DNA from: Gammaproteobacteria bacterium
GTDB taxonomy: Bacteria; Pseudomonadota; Gammaproteobacteria; UBA6429; Thiohalophilaceae
Length of the DNA stretch: 6,125 bases
Direction of reading: 5' to 3'
NCBI GenBank assembly: GCA_029882235.1
Contig: JAOULB010000139.1
Coordinates: 1-6,125 of the forward strand
This document shows, piece after piece, positions 1 to 6,125 of this stretch. The notes beneath the pieces were generated by a model that ran no database searches, was not told where the DNA came from, and was given only the letters and a program-made list of their open reading frames with translations. The translations under genes were made by a program, and so were the position numbers. Position 1 is the first letter of the stretch. Each line of letters starts with the position of its first letter.

Positions 1-972
1 GATCAAACAGGCAAGGTTCAGGAATATAATCCCGTCGCCATCGACTTGCTTGGAGAACCCTTGCATGGAGAAACCTGGTCTGAGGTTATCAATCGTGCAT
101 TCAATCCAAAACACGATGATGGTCATGATGTTTCTCTGGTTGATGGCCGCCGAGTCAATATCTCAACATGTCCACTTGGTACCGAGCCCGGTCAGATATT
201 ACTGATTACTGATGTCTCAGAAGTTCGAAAACTACAGGATCGTTTAAATCAGCATCAGCGCCTTGCCGCAATGGGGGAAATGGCGGCTTCTCTCGCGCAC
301 CAGATACGTACACCTTTATCATCAGCGATATTGTATGCATCAAATCTTAAGCGTCAGTCTATTTCAGCAGAACAATACAACTCCAGTAGTGAAAAAATCA
401 TTGATCGCCTACGGCATCTTGAACACATTGTGACTGACATGCTGTTGTATTCGAGAGGTGGTTCACTAGGTGGAGACCATTTTGGAATTGCTGATTTGCT
501 TGAGGAATTAACAAATGCCGTTGAAAGTCAGATAACACTGAGTGGTTCGTCACTAAACGTTAGTGATAAGACGGATAACACTAAAATCACAGGAAACCGA
601 CAAATGTTATTAAGTGCATTAATTAATCTGATTGTTAACGCAATACAGATAAAAGGTCAGGAAGTGGAAATATCAATTAATGTTGAACGAAAGGGCAATA
701 ATTTAATTATTCTGGTTGACGATAATGGTCCTGGGTTTTCTGAAGAGGCAAAAAAATATGCCTTTCAACCATTTTTTACCACACGCAATGAAGGCACTGG
801 GCTGGGGCTAGCTGTTGTTGAAGCCATTATATCAGCGCATAAAGGTGATGTGACATTGGACTCTAATCCAGGTGAAGGGAGTCGTTTTATTTTACAACTA
901 CCCATTCTGGAACAGGAGAACATTGTAAGTGATATGGACACGAATGAATTAAAGTCAGGCGCCTGTGCCTGA
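1..972 (+). CDS. fleS: FleS/FlrB-type flagellar sensor histidine kinase, 5' end missing
   Basis: Cytoplasmic-type histidine kinase that phosphorylates the partner FleR encoded just downstream, part of the flagellar gene hierarchy. The frame is open from base 1, so the gene begins outside the window; the TTG at 46 is internal, not a start. 323 residues are visible (family about 400). Visible residues 1-75 look like the end of a PAS domain (DQTGKVQEYNPVA, then DDGHDVSLVDGRRV). A short coiled-coil linker (about 76-92) leads to the dimerisation/phosphoacceptor helix with H100 in AHQIRTPL. The ATPase domain has the N box (N209/N213), G1 box DDNGPGF (241-246 region), F box FQPFFTTR and G2 box GTGLGLA (265-271). 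No transmembrane segment is seen in the visible part. All catalytic motifs are intact. Followed by fleR after a 26-nt gap. Family assignment rests on the motifs plus the fleR-fliE context; a generic NtrB-like kinase is the only alternative. Confidence 0.93.
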   Translation, partial: DQTGKVQEYNPVAIDLLGEPLHGETWSEVINRAFNPKHDDGHDVSLVDGRRVNISTCPLGTEPGQILLITDVSEVRKLQDRLNQHQRLAAMGEMAASLAHQIRTPLSSAILYASNLKRQSISAEQYNSSSEKIIDRLRHLEHIVTDMLLYSRGGSLGGDHFGIADLLEELTNAVESQITLSGSSLNVSDKTDNTKITGNRQMLLSALINLIVNAIQIKGQEVEISINVERKGNNLIILVDDNGPGFSEEAKKYAFQPFFTTRNEGTGLGLAVVEAIISAHKGDVTLDSNPGEGSRFILQLPILEQENIVSDMDTNELKSGACA

Positions 973-989
973 ATGTATGAACTATATTT

Positions 990-995
990 GAGGTG
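990..995 (+). promoter_or_regulatory. Shine-Dalgarno of fleR (decides the start)
   Basis: GAGGTG at 990-995 lies five bases (counted from GAGG) before ATG 999. An in-frame GTG at 993 is part of this motif, so the ribosome site itself argues that ATG 999, not GTG 993, is the start. Confidence 0.75.
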
Positions 996-998
996 ATT

Positions 999-2375
999 AT
1001 GAATACTGCAAGCATATTAATTGTCGAAGATGATCAGGAATTAATGGACGCACTGGTTGAAACATTAGAACTCGCTGGTTATCAGGTATTGACGGCTATG
1101 AATGGACATCAGGCCATGTCGCAATTGGTGGAAAACTCAGTTGATCTTGTGATTAGTGATATCCAGATGCCGCAGATGGATGGTCAGCAGTTACTAAAAC
1201 AAATAAAAAATCAGAGCATTGATGTCCCCGTAATGCTAATGACAGCTTATGGCACAATCCAGCAGGCTGTTGATGCCATGCGTGACGGCGCGGTTGATTA
1301 TCTGGTCAAGCCATTTGAAGCAGAAGTATTAGTGAATATGGCAAGCCGGTATGTTGGTCAGTCGAATGATAATGAAAATGGTGTAGTTGCTGAAGATGAA
1401 TCGAGTAAGGAGTTACTTAAAGTAGCAAAAAGAGTCGCCGAATCTGACGCAACAGTATTGATTACTGGAGAAAGTGGCACAGGTAAGGAAGTGCTGGCGC
1501 GATTTATTCATGATCATTCCTCACGCAAGGACAAGCCCTTTGTGGCCATTAACTGTGCAGCCATTCCAGAAAATATGCTTGAAGCAACCTTGTTTGGTTA
1601 TGAGAAAGGGGCTTATACAGGCGCATATAAGGCATCCCCCGGAAAGTTTGAGTTAGCCAATGGTGGAACTTTACTACTCGATGAAATAACAGAAATGGAC
1701 CTGGGGTTGCAGGCAAAATTATTACGCGTATTACAGGAACGCGAAGTAGAACGACTTGGCGGCAATTCAATGATTGAATTAGATGTGCGTGTATTGGCAA
1801 CATCGAACCGAGATATGTTTGATGCAATCGAACAGGGTACATTCAGAGAAGATCTATATTATCGAATTAATGTATTTCCTGTTTATGTTAAGGCGCTGGC
1901 AGATAGATGTGACGATATTATTCCGCTGGCTAATCTGTTTCTTGAAAAATATTCTACAAGAGCATCTCGCACAATTCCTATATTGACTGAAGAGGCCAAA
2001 CAAAGATTACTTGCCTATGAATGGTCTGGAAATGTGCGTGAACTTGATAATGTCATGCAACGTTGCCTGATTTTACAGGCTGGCGATGAAATATCGGCTG
2101 AAGATGTTCGATTTGAAGTCGGTCCGAATAAAAAACATCTGAGCAATAAAATCCAGGAAAATCCGGATGAGTCAAATGCTGATTCTCTTAATAAAGATCT
2201 ACGCCAACGAGAATGGGATCTGATTTTAAAAGCCATTCGTGAAGCACAGGGGAGTCGTAAAATTACGGCTGAACGATTAGGGATTAGTCAGCGGACGCTT
2301 CGCTATAAGCTGGCACGAATGCGAGAAGCCGGCGTTGCAATTCCAGGTTCCTCAGAAATAAAAGCAGTTAGTTAA
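999..2375 (+). CDS. fleR: FleR/FlrC-type sigma-54-dependent response regulator
   Basis: Two-component activator that, once phosphorylated by FleS, drives sigma-54 transcription of mid-class flagellar genes (basal body and hook in Pseudomonas and Vibrio). 458 residues from ATG 999; an in-frame GTG at 993 would add two residues but lies inside the Shine-Dalgarno. Receiver domain at 1-120 with the acidic pair D11/D12, phosphoacceptor D54, T82 and K104, all canonical. AAA+ domain about 135-370: Walker A GESGTGKE (157-164), sigma-54 contact loop GAYTGA (204-209; Y replaces the usual F), Walker B LLLDE (D228/E229), arginine-finger region FREDLYYR (282-289), sensor II WSGNVREL (342-349). C-terminal Fis-type helix-turn-helix about 422-441 (AERLGISQRTLRYKL). 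Full length and intact. The HTH and the AAA+ signature agree closely with FleR/FlrC rather than NtrC; the gene is followed by fliE after 27 nt. Confidence 0.95.
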   Translation: MNTASILIVEDDQELMDALVETLELAGYQVLTAMNGHQAMSQLVENSVDLVISDIQMPQMDGQQLLKQIKNQSIDVPVMLMTAYGTIQQAVDAMRDGAVDYLVKPFEAEVLVNMASRYVGQSNDNENGVVAEDESSKELLKVAKRVAESDATVLITGESGTGKEVLARFIHDHSSRKDKPFVAINCAAIPENMLEATLFGYEKGAYTGAYKASPGKFELANGGTLLLDEITEMDLGLQAKLLRVLQEREVERLGGNSMIELDVRVLATSNRDMFDAIEQGTFREDLYYRINVFPVYVKALADRCDDIIPLANLFLEKYSTRASRTIPILTEEAKQRLLAYEWSGNVRELDNVMQRCLILQAGDEISAEDVRFEVGPNKKHLSNKIQENPDESNADSLNKDLRQREWDLILKAIREAQGSRKITAERLGISQRTLRYKLARMREAGVAIPGSSEIKAVS

Positions 2376-2390
2376 CCCCGTTGGCATATT

Positions 2391-2395
2391 GAGGT
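2391..2395 (+). promoter_or_regulatory. Shine-Dalgarno of fliE
   Basis: GAGGT lies seven bases before the ATG at 2403. It is the clearest ribosome site among the structural genes here and supports that start. Confidence 0.7.
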
Positions 2396-2402
2396 AGACG
2401 CT

Positions 2403-2729
2403 ATGGCGAATAACACAATCAATTCAGATACCTTACTCATTCAGATGCGGGCAATGGCCGCGCAGGCGCAAAATAAAACAGCATCTCCAGAGCAGGCAAC
2501 TGATGTGGCCAGCTTCTCTGATTTGTTGAAACAGTCGATTAAACAGGTTAATGAATTACAACAGGAAGGGAGCCAGTTAGCCGAGGCATTTCAAAAAGGC
2601 GATCCTAATGTGCAAATGTCCGAAGTGATGGTCTCCTTACAAAAGGCAAACGTGTCATTTCAGGCCATGCTTGAAGTGAGAAATAAACTTGTATCGGCAT
2701 ATCAAGAAATTATGAATATGCAGGTATAA
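2403..2729 (+). CDS. fliE: Flagellar hook-basal body complex protein FliE
   Basis: Small export-substrate protein that joins the MS ring to the proximal rod in the periplasm. 108 residues, the usual size (about 100-110). The N-terminal third is polar and Q/A-rich and poorly conserved. The C-terminal part carries the family signature: DPNVQMSEVMVSLQKANVSF (about 67-86), then VRNKLVSAYQEIMNMQV at the very end, which is the typical FliE terminus. No Sec signal peptide, as expected for a protein exported by the flagellar type III system. It sits between fleR and fliF, the standard gammaproteobacterial order, and is the first structural gene of the cluster. No anomalies seen. Confidence 0.96.
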   Translation: MANNTINSDTLLIQMRAMAAQAQNKTASPEQATDVASFSDLLKQSIKQVNELQQEGSQLAEAFQKGDPNVQMSEVMVSLQKANVSFQAMLEVRNKLVSAYQEIMNMQV

Positions 2730-2759
2730 AAAAATATATTCAACTGGTTGTAGATAAAT

Positions 2760-4385
2760 ATGTCAGATTTAGAGTTATCAAAAGCAGAACAGCTTGCTGA
2801 ATCAATTCGCGGTATGACAGCCATGCCAATAATGCGTCAATTGACCATTATGGTTGGCCTTGCCTTTAGTATTGGGCTCACAGTTGCAATTATCATGTGG
2901 TCAAATGAACCCGACTACAGTGTTTTGTATTCTAACTTGTCGCCAAAAGACACAAGTGCAATTGTTGATGTGTTTGAAGCCGCCGATCTTGAATATAAGG
3001 TCGAGCCTGATTCAGGTATGATTCTGGTGTTGTCTGAGCGATTGCATCATGCGCGAATGATGCTGGCAGAAAATAATTTGCCACATGACTCCAGTATTGG
3101 TTTTGAGTTGATTGAAAAAGAACAGGGGTTTGGTACCAGTAATTTTATACAAAGTGCACGATATCAACGTGCACTGGAAGGCGAGTTAGCAAGAACCATT
3201 AAATCAATGGGCTCTGTTGAAAATGTCAGAGTACATCTGGCATTACCCAAAGAGTCAGCATTTATTCGCGATGAGAGAAAACCCAGTGCATCGGTAATGC
3301 TAAATCTTGTTTCAGGCTGGCGACTGGAAGAAGAGCAAATAGAATCCATACAGCATCTGGTTGCATCCAGTGTGCCTAAACTACAACCCAAACAGGTTAC
3401 TGTGGTAGATGCAAAAGGACGTCTGCTTTCTGATGGTCTAAAGCCGGACGGCATGAAGAAAAAAGGACAGCAATTTGATTATTCAAGGCGAGTTGAGGCT
3501 TTATATACAAATCGCATTGAGCAGTTGCTAACTCCCATTATTGGTAAAGATAAAATTCGAGCTCAGGTCACCGCAGAAATAGATTTCACCGAAACTGAAA
3601 TGACCCATGAGCGGTTTAACCCAGATCTTCCTGCTGTGCGAAGTGAACAGAATATGGAAGAACAAAGTAGCGGAAAGGTAAATGGAGGAATTCCAGGAGC
3701 CTTAACCAATCAACCACCGGGTGCAGCAGAAGTCCCAGAAAAGGTAAATGACGCAACGACTTCTACTGAAATCCCAACAAAGTCCAAGCGGCAAACAACG
3801 CGTAATTTTGAGTTGGATAAAACCATAAGCCATACTCGAAAAAATCCCGGCACCATTAAACGCCTGTCTGTAGCCGTGGTCGTTGATAACAAATCAGGTG
3901 GAGTTAATGAAGAAGGGGAACCCATTAGCACACCGTACACACCCGAAGATCTGGCACGCTTCACAGCGATAGTCAAAGAAGCTGTTGGGTTTAGTGCATT
4001 ACGCGGAGATACTGTTAACGTATCAAATGTTGCCTTTTCACCAGTGCCTGAAGAAGAACCCGTTATTATTCCTTTCTGGGAGAAGCAATGGTTCTGGTCG
4101 GCATTCAAACAGGTCATGGTTGTGCTGATGCTTGTCTTCCTGTTTGCCGGTGTATTTAGACCCATGATGAAAAATCTTATTGCCAAGGCTAAACTTGATC
4201 GAGAACTGCAGGCTGAAGAAGAAGAGCAGGTACAGGAAGAAGGTCCACCACAACTTGCTCCTCCTATCTATCAGTCAAATTTACAGATGGCACGTGCAGT
4301 TGCAGCAGATGATCCGAAAATTGTCGCACAGGTTGTTCGTTCCTGGATTCAGTCTGACAAGAAACGGCTAGGCACAGGCGGATAA
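2760..4385 (+). CDS. fliF: Flagellar MS-ring protein FliF
   Basis: Inner-membrane protein that oligomerises into the MS ring, the base for the export gate and the C ring. 541 residues, within the family range (about 530-600). TM1 about 28-48 (hydrophobic, ending IIMWSNEPDY); a large periplasmic part with ring-building motifs, including conserved SARYQRALEGELART (132-146), a ring domain around VRVHLALPKES and a low-complexity loop containing LTNQPPGA; TM2 about 448-466; cytoplasmic tail 467-541, acidic then ending VVRSWIQSDKK, the FliG-binding segment. The start at 2760 lacks a convincing Shine-Dalgarno (upstream reads GGTTGTAGATAAAT), but it gives the expected short cytoplasmic N-terminus before TM1; the next in-frame ATGs (2814, 2823) would leave almost none. 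Its stop shares one base with the fliG start (TAATG), implying translational coupling. Confidence 0.97.
   Translation: MSDLELSKAEQLAESIRGMTAMPIMRQLTIMVGLAFSIGLTVAIIMWSNEPDYSVLYSNLSPKDTSAIVDVFEAADLEYKVEPDSGMILVLSERLHHARMMLAENNLPHDSSIGFELIEKEQGFGTSNFIQSARYQRALEGELARTIKSMGSVENVRVHLALPKESAFIRDERKPSASVMLNLVSGWRLEEEQIESIQHLVASSVPKLQPKQVTVVDAKGRLLSDGLKPDGMKKKGQQFDYSRRVEALYTNRIEQLLTPIIGKDKIRAQVTAEIDFTETEMTHERFNPDLPAVRSEQNMEEQSSGKVNGGIPGALTNQPPGAAEVPEKVNDATTSTEIPTKSKRQTTRNFELDKTISHTRKNPGTIKRLSVAVVVDNKSGGVNEEGEPISTPYTPEDLARFTAIVKEAVGFSALRGDTVNVSNVAFSPVPEEEPVIIPFWEKQWFWSAFKQVMVVLMLVFLFAGVFRPMMKNLIAKAKLDRELQAEEEEQVQEEGPPQLAPPIYQSNLQMARAVAADDPKIVAQVVRSWIQSDKKRLGTGG
3153..3175 (+). repeat. Perfect 8-bp inverted repeat inside fliF
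   Basis: AGTGCACG (3153-3160) and CGTGCACT (3168-3175) are exact reverse complements around a 7-base loop. It encodes the conserved S-A-R-Y-Q-R-A-L stretch of FliF, so protein constraint may explain most of it. A hairpin in the mRNA is possible; no function can be read from it. Confidence 0.6.
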
Positions 4386-5395
4386 TGGCAGAAAAAAGAG
4401 AAAAAAAATTAAATGGGATAGAACGGTCAGCTGTTCTATTGCTTTCTATTGGGGAAGAGGATGCGGGCGAAATAATGCGCCACATGTCTCCCAAGGAAGT
4501 GCAGGCCGTTGGTGAAGCCATGGCCACCATTGGGAATGTCAGTAAGGAAACTGTTCAGGAAATTCTCGATAATTTTGTCGAAAGCGTTGAAGAACAAACT
4601 TCCCTCGGTGTGGGTAGTGAAGATTATTTAAGAAAAGTGTTAGTCAATGCCCTGGGTGAAGACAAAGCGGGTGCCTTAATCGATCGCATCCTGATGGGTC
4701 GTAACTCAAAAGGTCTTGATGCCTTAAAGTGGATGGAGCCACGCGCAGTTGCAGATATTATCCGCCTTGAACACCCGCAAATCATTGCCATCGTTTTATC
4801 CTATCTAGAAGCTGATCGTGCGGCAGATGTATTGTCTGCACTGCCTGAAAATATGCGTGTTGATGTGGTTATGCGTATCTCATCTCTGGATGGTATTCAG
4901 CCAAGTGCAATTAATGAGCTTGACGATATGCTTGAACAACAATTCTCAGGTAACTCAGATAATATTAAGACGTCTTCGGTTGGCGGGTTGAAAACGGCTG
5001 CAAACATAATGAACTATCTCGAACCGGGTATCGAAAGCGAAATCATGGAATATGTGAAAGAGTCTGATATGGAAATGGCCGAAAACATCCAGGATCTTAT
5101 GTTTGTCTTCGATAATCTGGTTGATATTGATGATCGTGGTATTCAGGTACTGTTGCGCGAAACTTCATCGGATATCCTGATTACAGCCTTAAAAGGTGCC
5201 GACGATGATGTTAAGGTAAAAGTATTCAAGAATATGTCCAAACGTGCGGCCGAAATGCTGGCGGATGATCTTGAAGCGAAAGGACCCGTTAAAATCAGTG
5301 ATGTTGAAAATGCACAAAAAGAAGTTCTTTCAATTGCACGCCGACTGGCAGATTCTGGTGAGATTAACCTGAAGAGCAGCGATGAGTACATCTAA
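4385..5395 (+). CDS. fliG: Flagellar motor switch/rotor protein FliG
   Basis: Rotor protein on the cytoplasmic face of the MS ring that receives torque from the stator and, with FliM/FliN, sets rotation direction. 336 residues (E. coli 331). N-terminal FliF-binding domain about 1-105; middle domain with EHPQ motif (E129-Q132), the FliM-binding site; hinge motif MFVF (239-242); C-terminal torque domain. By alignment to the E. coli motif order, the charged residues are K270 (K264), R287 (R281), D294/D295 (D288/D289) and K303 at the place of R297, a conservative exchange. ATG 4385 overlaps the fliF stop by one base, with AGGCGG at 4376-4381 as a close ribosome site. The first codons are A-rich, with A8 at 4401-4408. 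The 3' end overlaps fliH by 14 nt. Intact. Confidence 0.97.
   Translation: MAEKREKKLNGIERSAVLLLSIGEEDAGEIMRHMSPKEVQAVGEAMATIGNVSKETVQEILDNFVESVEEQTSLGVGSEDYLRKVLVNALGEDKAGALIDRILMGRNSKGLDALKWMEPRAVADIIRLEHPQIIAIVLSYLEADRAADVLSALPENMRVDVVMRISSLDGIQPSAINELDDMLEQQFSGNSDNIKTSSVGGLKTAANIMNYLEPGIESEIMEYVKESDMEMAENIQDLMFVFDNLVDIDDRGIQVLLRETSSDILITALKGADDDVKVKVFKNMSKRAAEMLADDLEAKGPVKISDVENAQKEVLSIARRLADSGEINLKSSDEYI
4401..4439 (+). other. A8 run followed by stem-loop at the 5' end of fliG
   Basis: Eight A's (4401-4408, codons GAA AAA AAA) are followed nine bases later by an inverted repeat. ATAGAAC (4418-4424) pairs exactly with GTTCTAT (4433-4439); in RNA two more inner pairs (G4425-U4432, G4426-C4431) make a 9-bp stem with a UCAG tetraloop. 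The pairing is seen directly. A role in slippage, mRNA stability or translation of fliG is inference; both parts also encode ordinary FliG N-terminal residues (EKKLNGIERSAVLL). Confidence 0.5.
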
Positions 5396-6050
5396 GATTG
5401 TTTCGAAAGACAAGCTTTCAACCTATGAACGTTGGGAAGCCCCGGTTGTTGAAGAAGAGCCTCCCGAACAGGAAGAACTTGTAACTGCCGCACAGATTGA
5501 GGCGATTCAGCAACAAGCCTATGCAGAAGGTTATGCCCAGGGTTATGAGGTGGGAGTTGATCAGGGACATAAGGATGGCTATGAAGCAGGGCACGCAAAA
5601 CTGGAGTCAGAGTTAAAACAAAAAGTTAAACGACTGGATTCAGTACTAACGTTTCTTTCTGAACCATTGAGTGAGATGGATGAACAGCTCATTCGTCAAC
5701 TGGTCGATATGTCGGTGCTGATCTCTCGCCAGATCATCCGCCGTGAATTACACACCGATCCCGGTCAAATTGTTGCAGTTGTTCGTGAAGCAACGGCGGC
5801 TTTGCCAGTGAGTAGCCGAGATACACAGGTATTTCTTAATCCCGAAGATGCCGTTCTTGTTCGTGAGGTCTTTTCGATTGATGACTCACAGCAACAAAGC
5901 TGGAAACTGATAGAGGATCCAGCGTTGACACGTGGTGGTTGCCGAGTTATATCCGAAAATTCAAGAATTGATGCGACTGTGGAACATCGAATAAATCAGG
6001 TGATTGCAACATTACTTGGTGGAGAGCGAGAAGATGACACAGCAGAGTGA
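5382..6050 (+). CDS. fliH: Flagellar export-ATPase regulator FliH
   Basis: Peripheral stalk protein that binds the ATPase FliI and links it to the C ring and export gate in the cytoplasm. 222 residues, close to E. coli FliH (228) and shorter than pseudomonad versions. The N-terminus has a lone conserved-looking tryptophan (W18, YERWEAP) in the region that anchors FliH to FliN/FlhA in relatives, then an acidic Pro/Glu stretch (22-32). A glycine-repeat helix follows: A46 then G50, G54, G58, G62, G66 and G70 at strict four-residue spacing, the AxxxG(xxxG)n hallmark of the family. The C-terminal half (about 95-222) resembles the FliI-binding domain shared with V/F-type ATPase stalk subunits (LVDMSVLISRQIIRRELHTDP, then FLNPEDA). 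ATG 5382 lies inside fliG; the ribosome site is weak, so coupling to fliG translation is likely. Confidence 0.94.
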   Translation: MSTSKIVSKDKLSTYERWEAPVVEEEPPEQEELVTAAQIEAIQQQAYAEGYAQGYEVGVDQGHKDGYEAGHAKLESELKQKVKRLDSVLTFLSEPLSEMDEQLIRQLVDMSVLISRQIIRRELHTDPGQIVAVVREATAALPVSSRDTQVFLNPEDAVLVREVFSIDDSQQQSWKLIEDPALTRGGCRVISENSRIDATVEHRINQVIATLLGGEREDDTAE

Positions 6051-6125
6051 TGTCGAAGATTCTCATTTTCCTCGAAACGTTTTTACACCTTTCTGGTGTC
6101 ATAAACTCAATGATATTAGTAAACG
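6034..6125 (+). CDS. fliI: Start of the flagellar export ATPase FliI, 3' end beyond window
   Basis: Only the first 30 codons are visible, open to the window edge. ATG 6034 overlaps the end of fliH by 17 nt and has GGAG at 6021-6024, nine bases upstream. The peptide begins MTQQSDVEDSH and continues FTPFWCHKLNDISK, an amphipathic stretch that would suit the variable N-terminal helix of FliI, but no Walker motif is reached, so the name comes from position after fliH (fliI follows fliH in nearly all such clusters). A second open frame from ATG 6050 (MSKILIFLETF), overlapping the fliH stop by one base (TGATG), also runs to the edge; its composition looks less like FliI and its ribosome site is weaker. 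The exact start is therefore uncertain. Confidence 0.65.
   Translation, partial: MTQQSDVEDSHFPRNVFTPFWCHKLNDISK

Noticed and set aside
46..48. TTG as a start codon for the sensor kinase
   Set aside because: The frame is open upstream to base 1 and encodes PAS-like sequence that continues smoothly through this codon, so the gene simply begins outside the window.
1549..1842. 97-codon minus-strand frame inside fleR
   Set aside because: Shadow of the AAA+ coding sequence; no family resemblance and no promoter or ribosome site seen.
2376..2402. TTGGCA as a sigma-54 -24 box in the fleR-fliE gap
   Set aside because: No GC at the -12 position, and the downstream bases are the fliE ribosome site.
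2713..2742. Inverted repeat at the fliE stop as a terminator
   Set aside because: The stem is AT-only apart from one pair, has a long loop and no following T-run, and the operon clearly continues.
3710..4186. 158-codon open frame on the minus strand inside fliF
   Set aside because: Fully antisense to a strongly conserved gene, no recognisable domain, Ser/Thr-rich shadow composition and no ribosome site that I could support.
5520..5600. Short-period DNA repeat (GGTTATG-like units) in fliH
   Set aside because: It is the nucleotide image of the family's glycine-every-four-residues helix, not an independent repeat element.

Overview
The window is a co-directional (+ strand) block of polar-flagellum genes, almost gap-free: 3' part of the sensor kinase fleS (flrB), complete fleR (flrC), fliE, fliF, fliG and fliH, and the first ~30 codons of fliI. 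Every base except three short gaps (26, 27 and 30 nt) lies inside a gene, and the last three junctions overlap. The order kinase - sigma-54 activator - fliEFGHI is the arrangement known from gammaproteobacteria with polar flagella (Pseudomonas, Vibrio and relatives), and the protein sequences read as that type. Base composition is moderately AT-rich by eye, so a high-GC pseudomonad is unlikely. A genus cannot be named from the sequence alone.

Layout: 1-972 is the fleS 3' part (PAS remnant, DHp and ATPase domains). 999-2375 is fleR (receiver, AAA+, HTH). 2403-2729 is fliE (MS-ring/rod junction). 2760-4385 is fliF (MS ring). 4385-5395 is fliG (rotor/switch protein). 5382-6050 is fliH (regulator of the export ATPase). 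6034-6125 is the fliI 5' end (export ATPase), cut by the window edge.

How they work together: FleS/FleR form a two-component system that, with sigma-54, turns on mid-class flagellar genes after the earliest class is made. FliF builds the MS ring in the inner membrane. FliG docks on its cytoplasmic C-terminal tail to form the torque-receiving ring. FliE joins the MS ring to the rod, and FliH and FliI serve the flagellar type III export gate. Building and regulating one basal-body stage are thus encoded on what looks like one transcription unit.

I found no sign of a novel system, mobile element, tRNA/rRNA, CRISPR array or broken gene. The observations worth a second look are small: an A8 run followed by a stem-loop at the start of fliG, a fliF start without a visible Shine-Dalgarno, GAYTGA instead of GAFTGA in FleR, and no canonical sigma-54 promoter before fliE.
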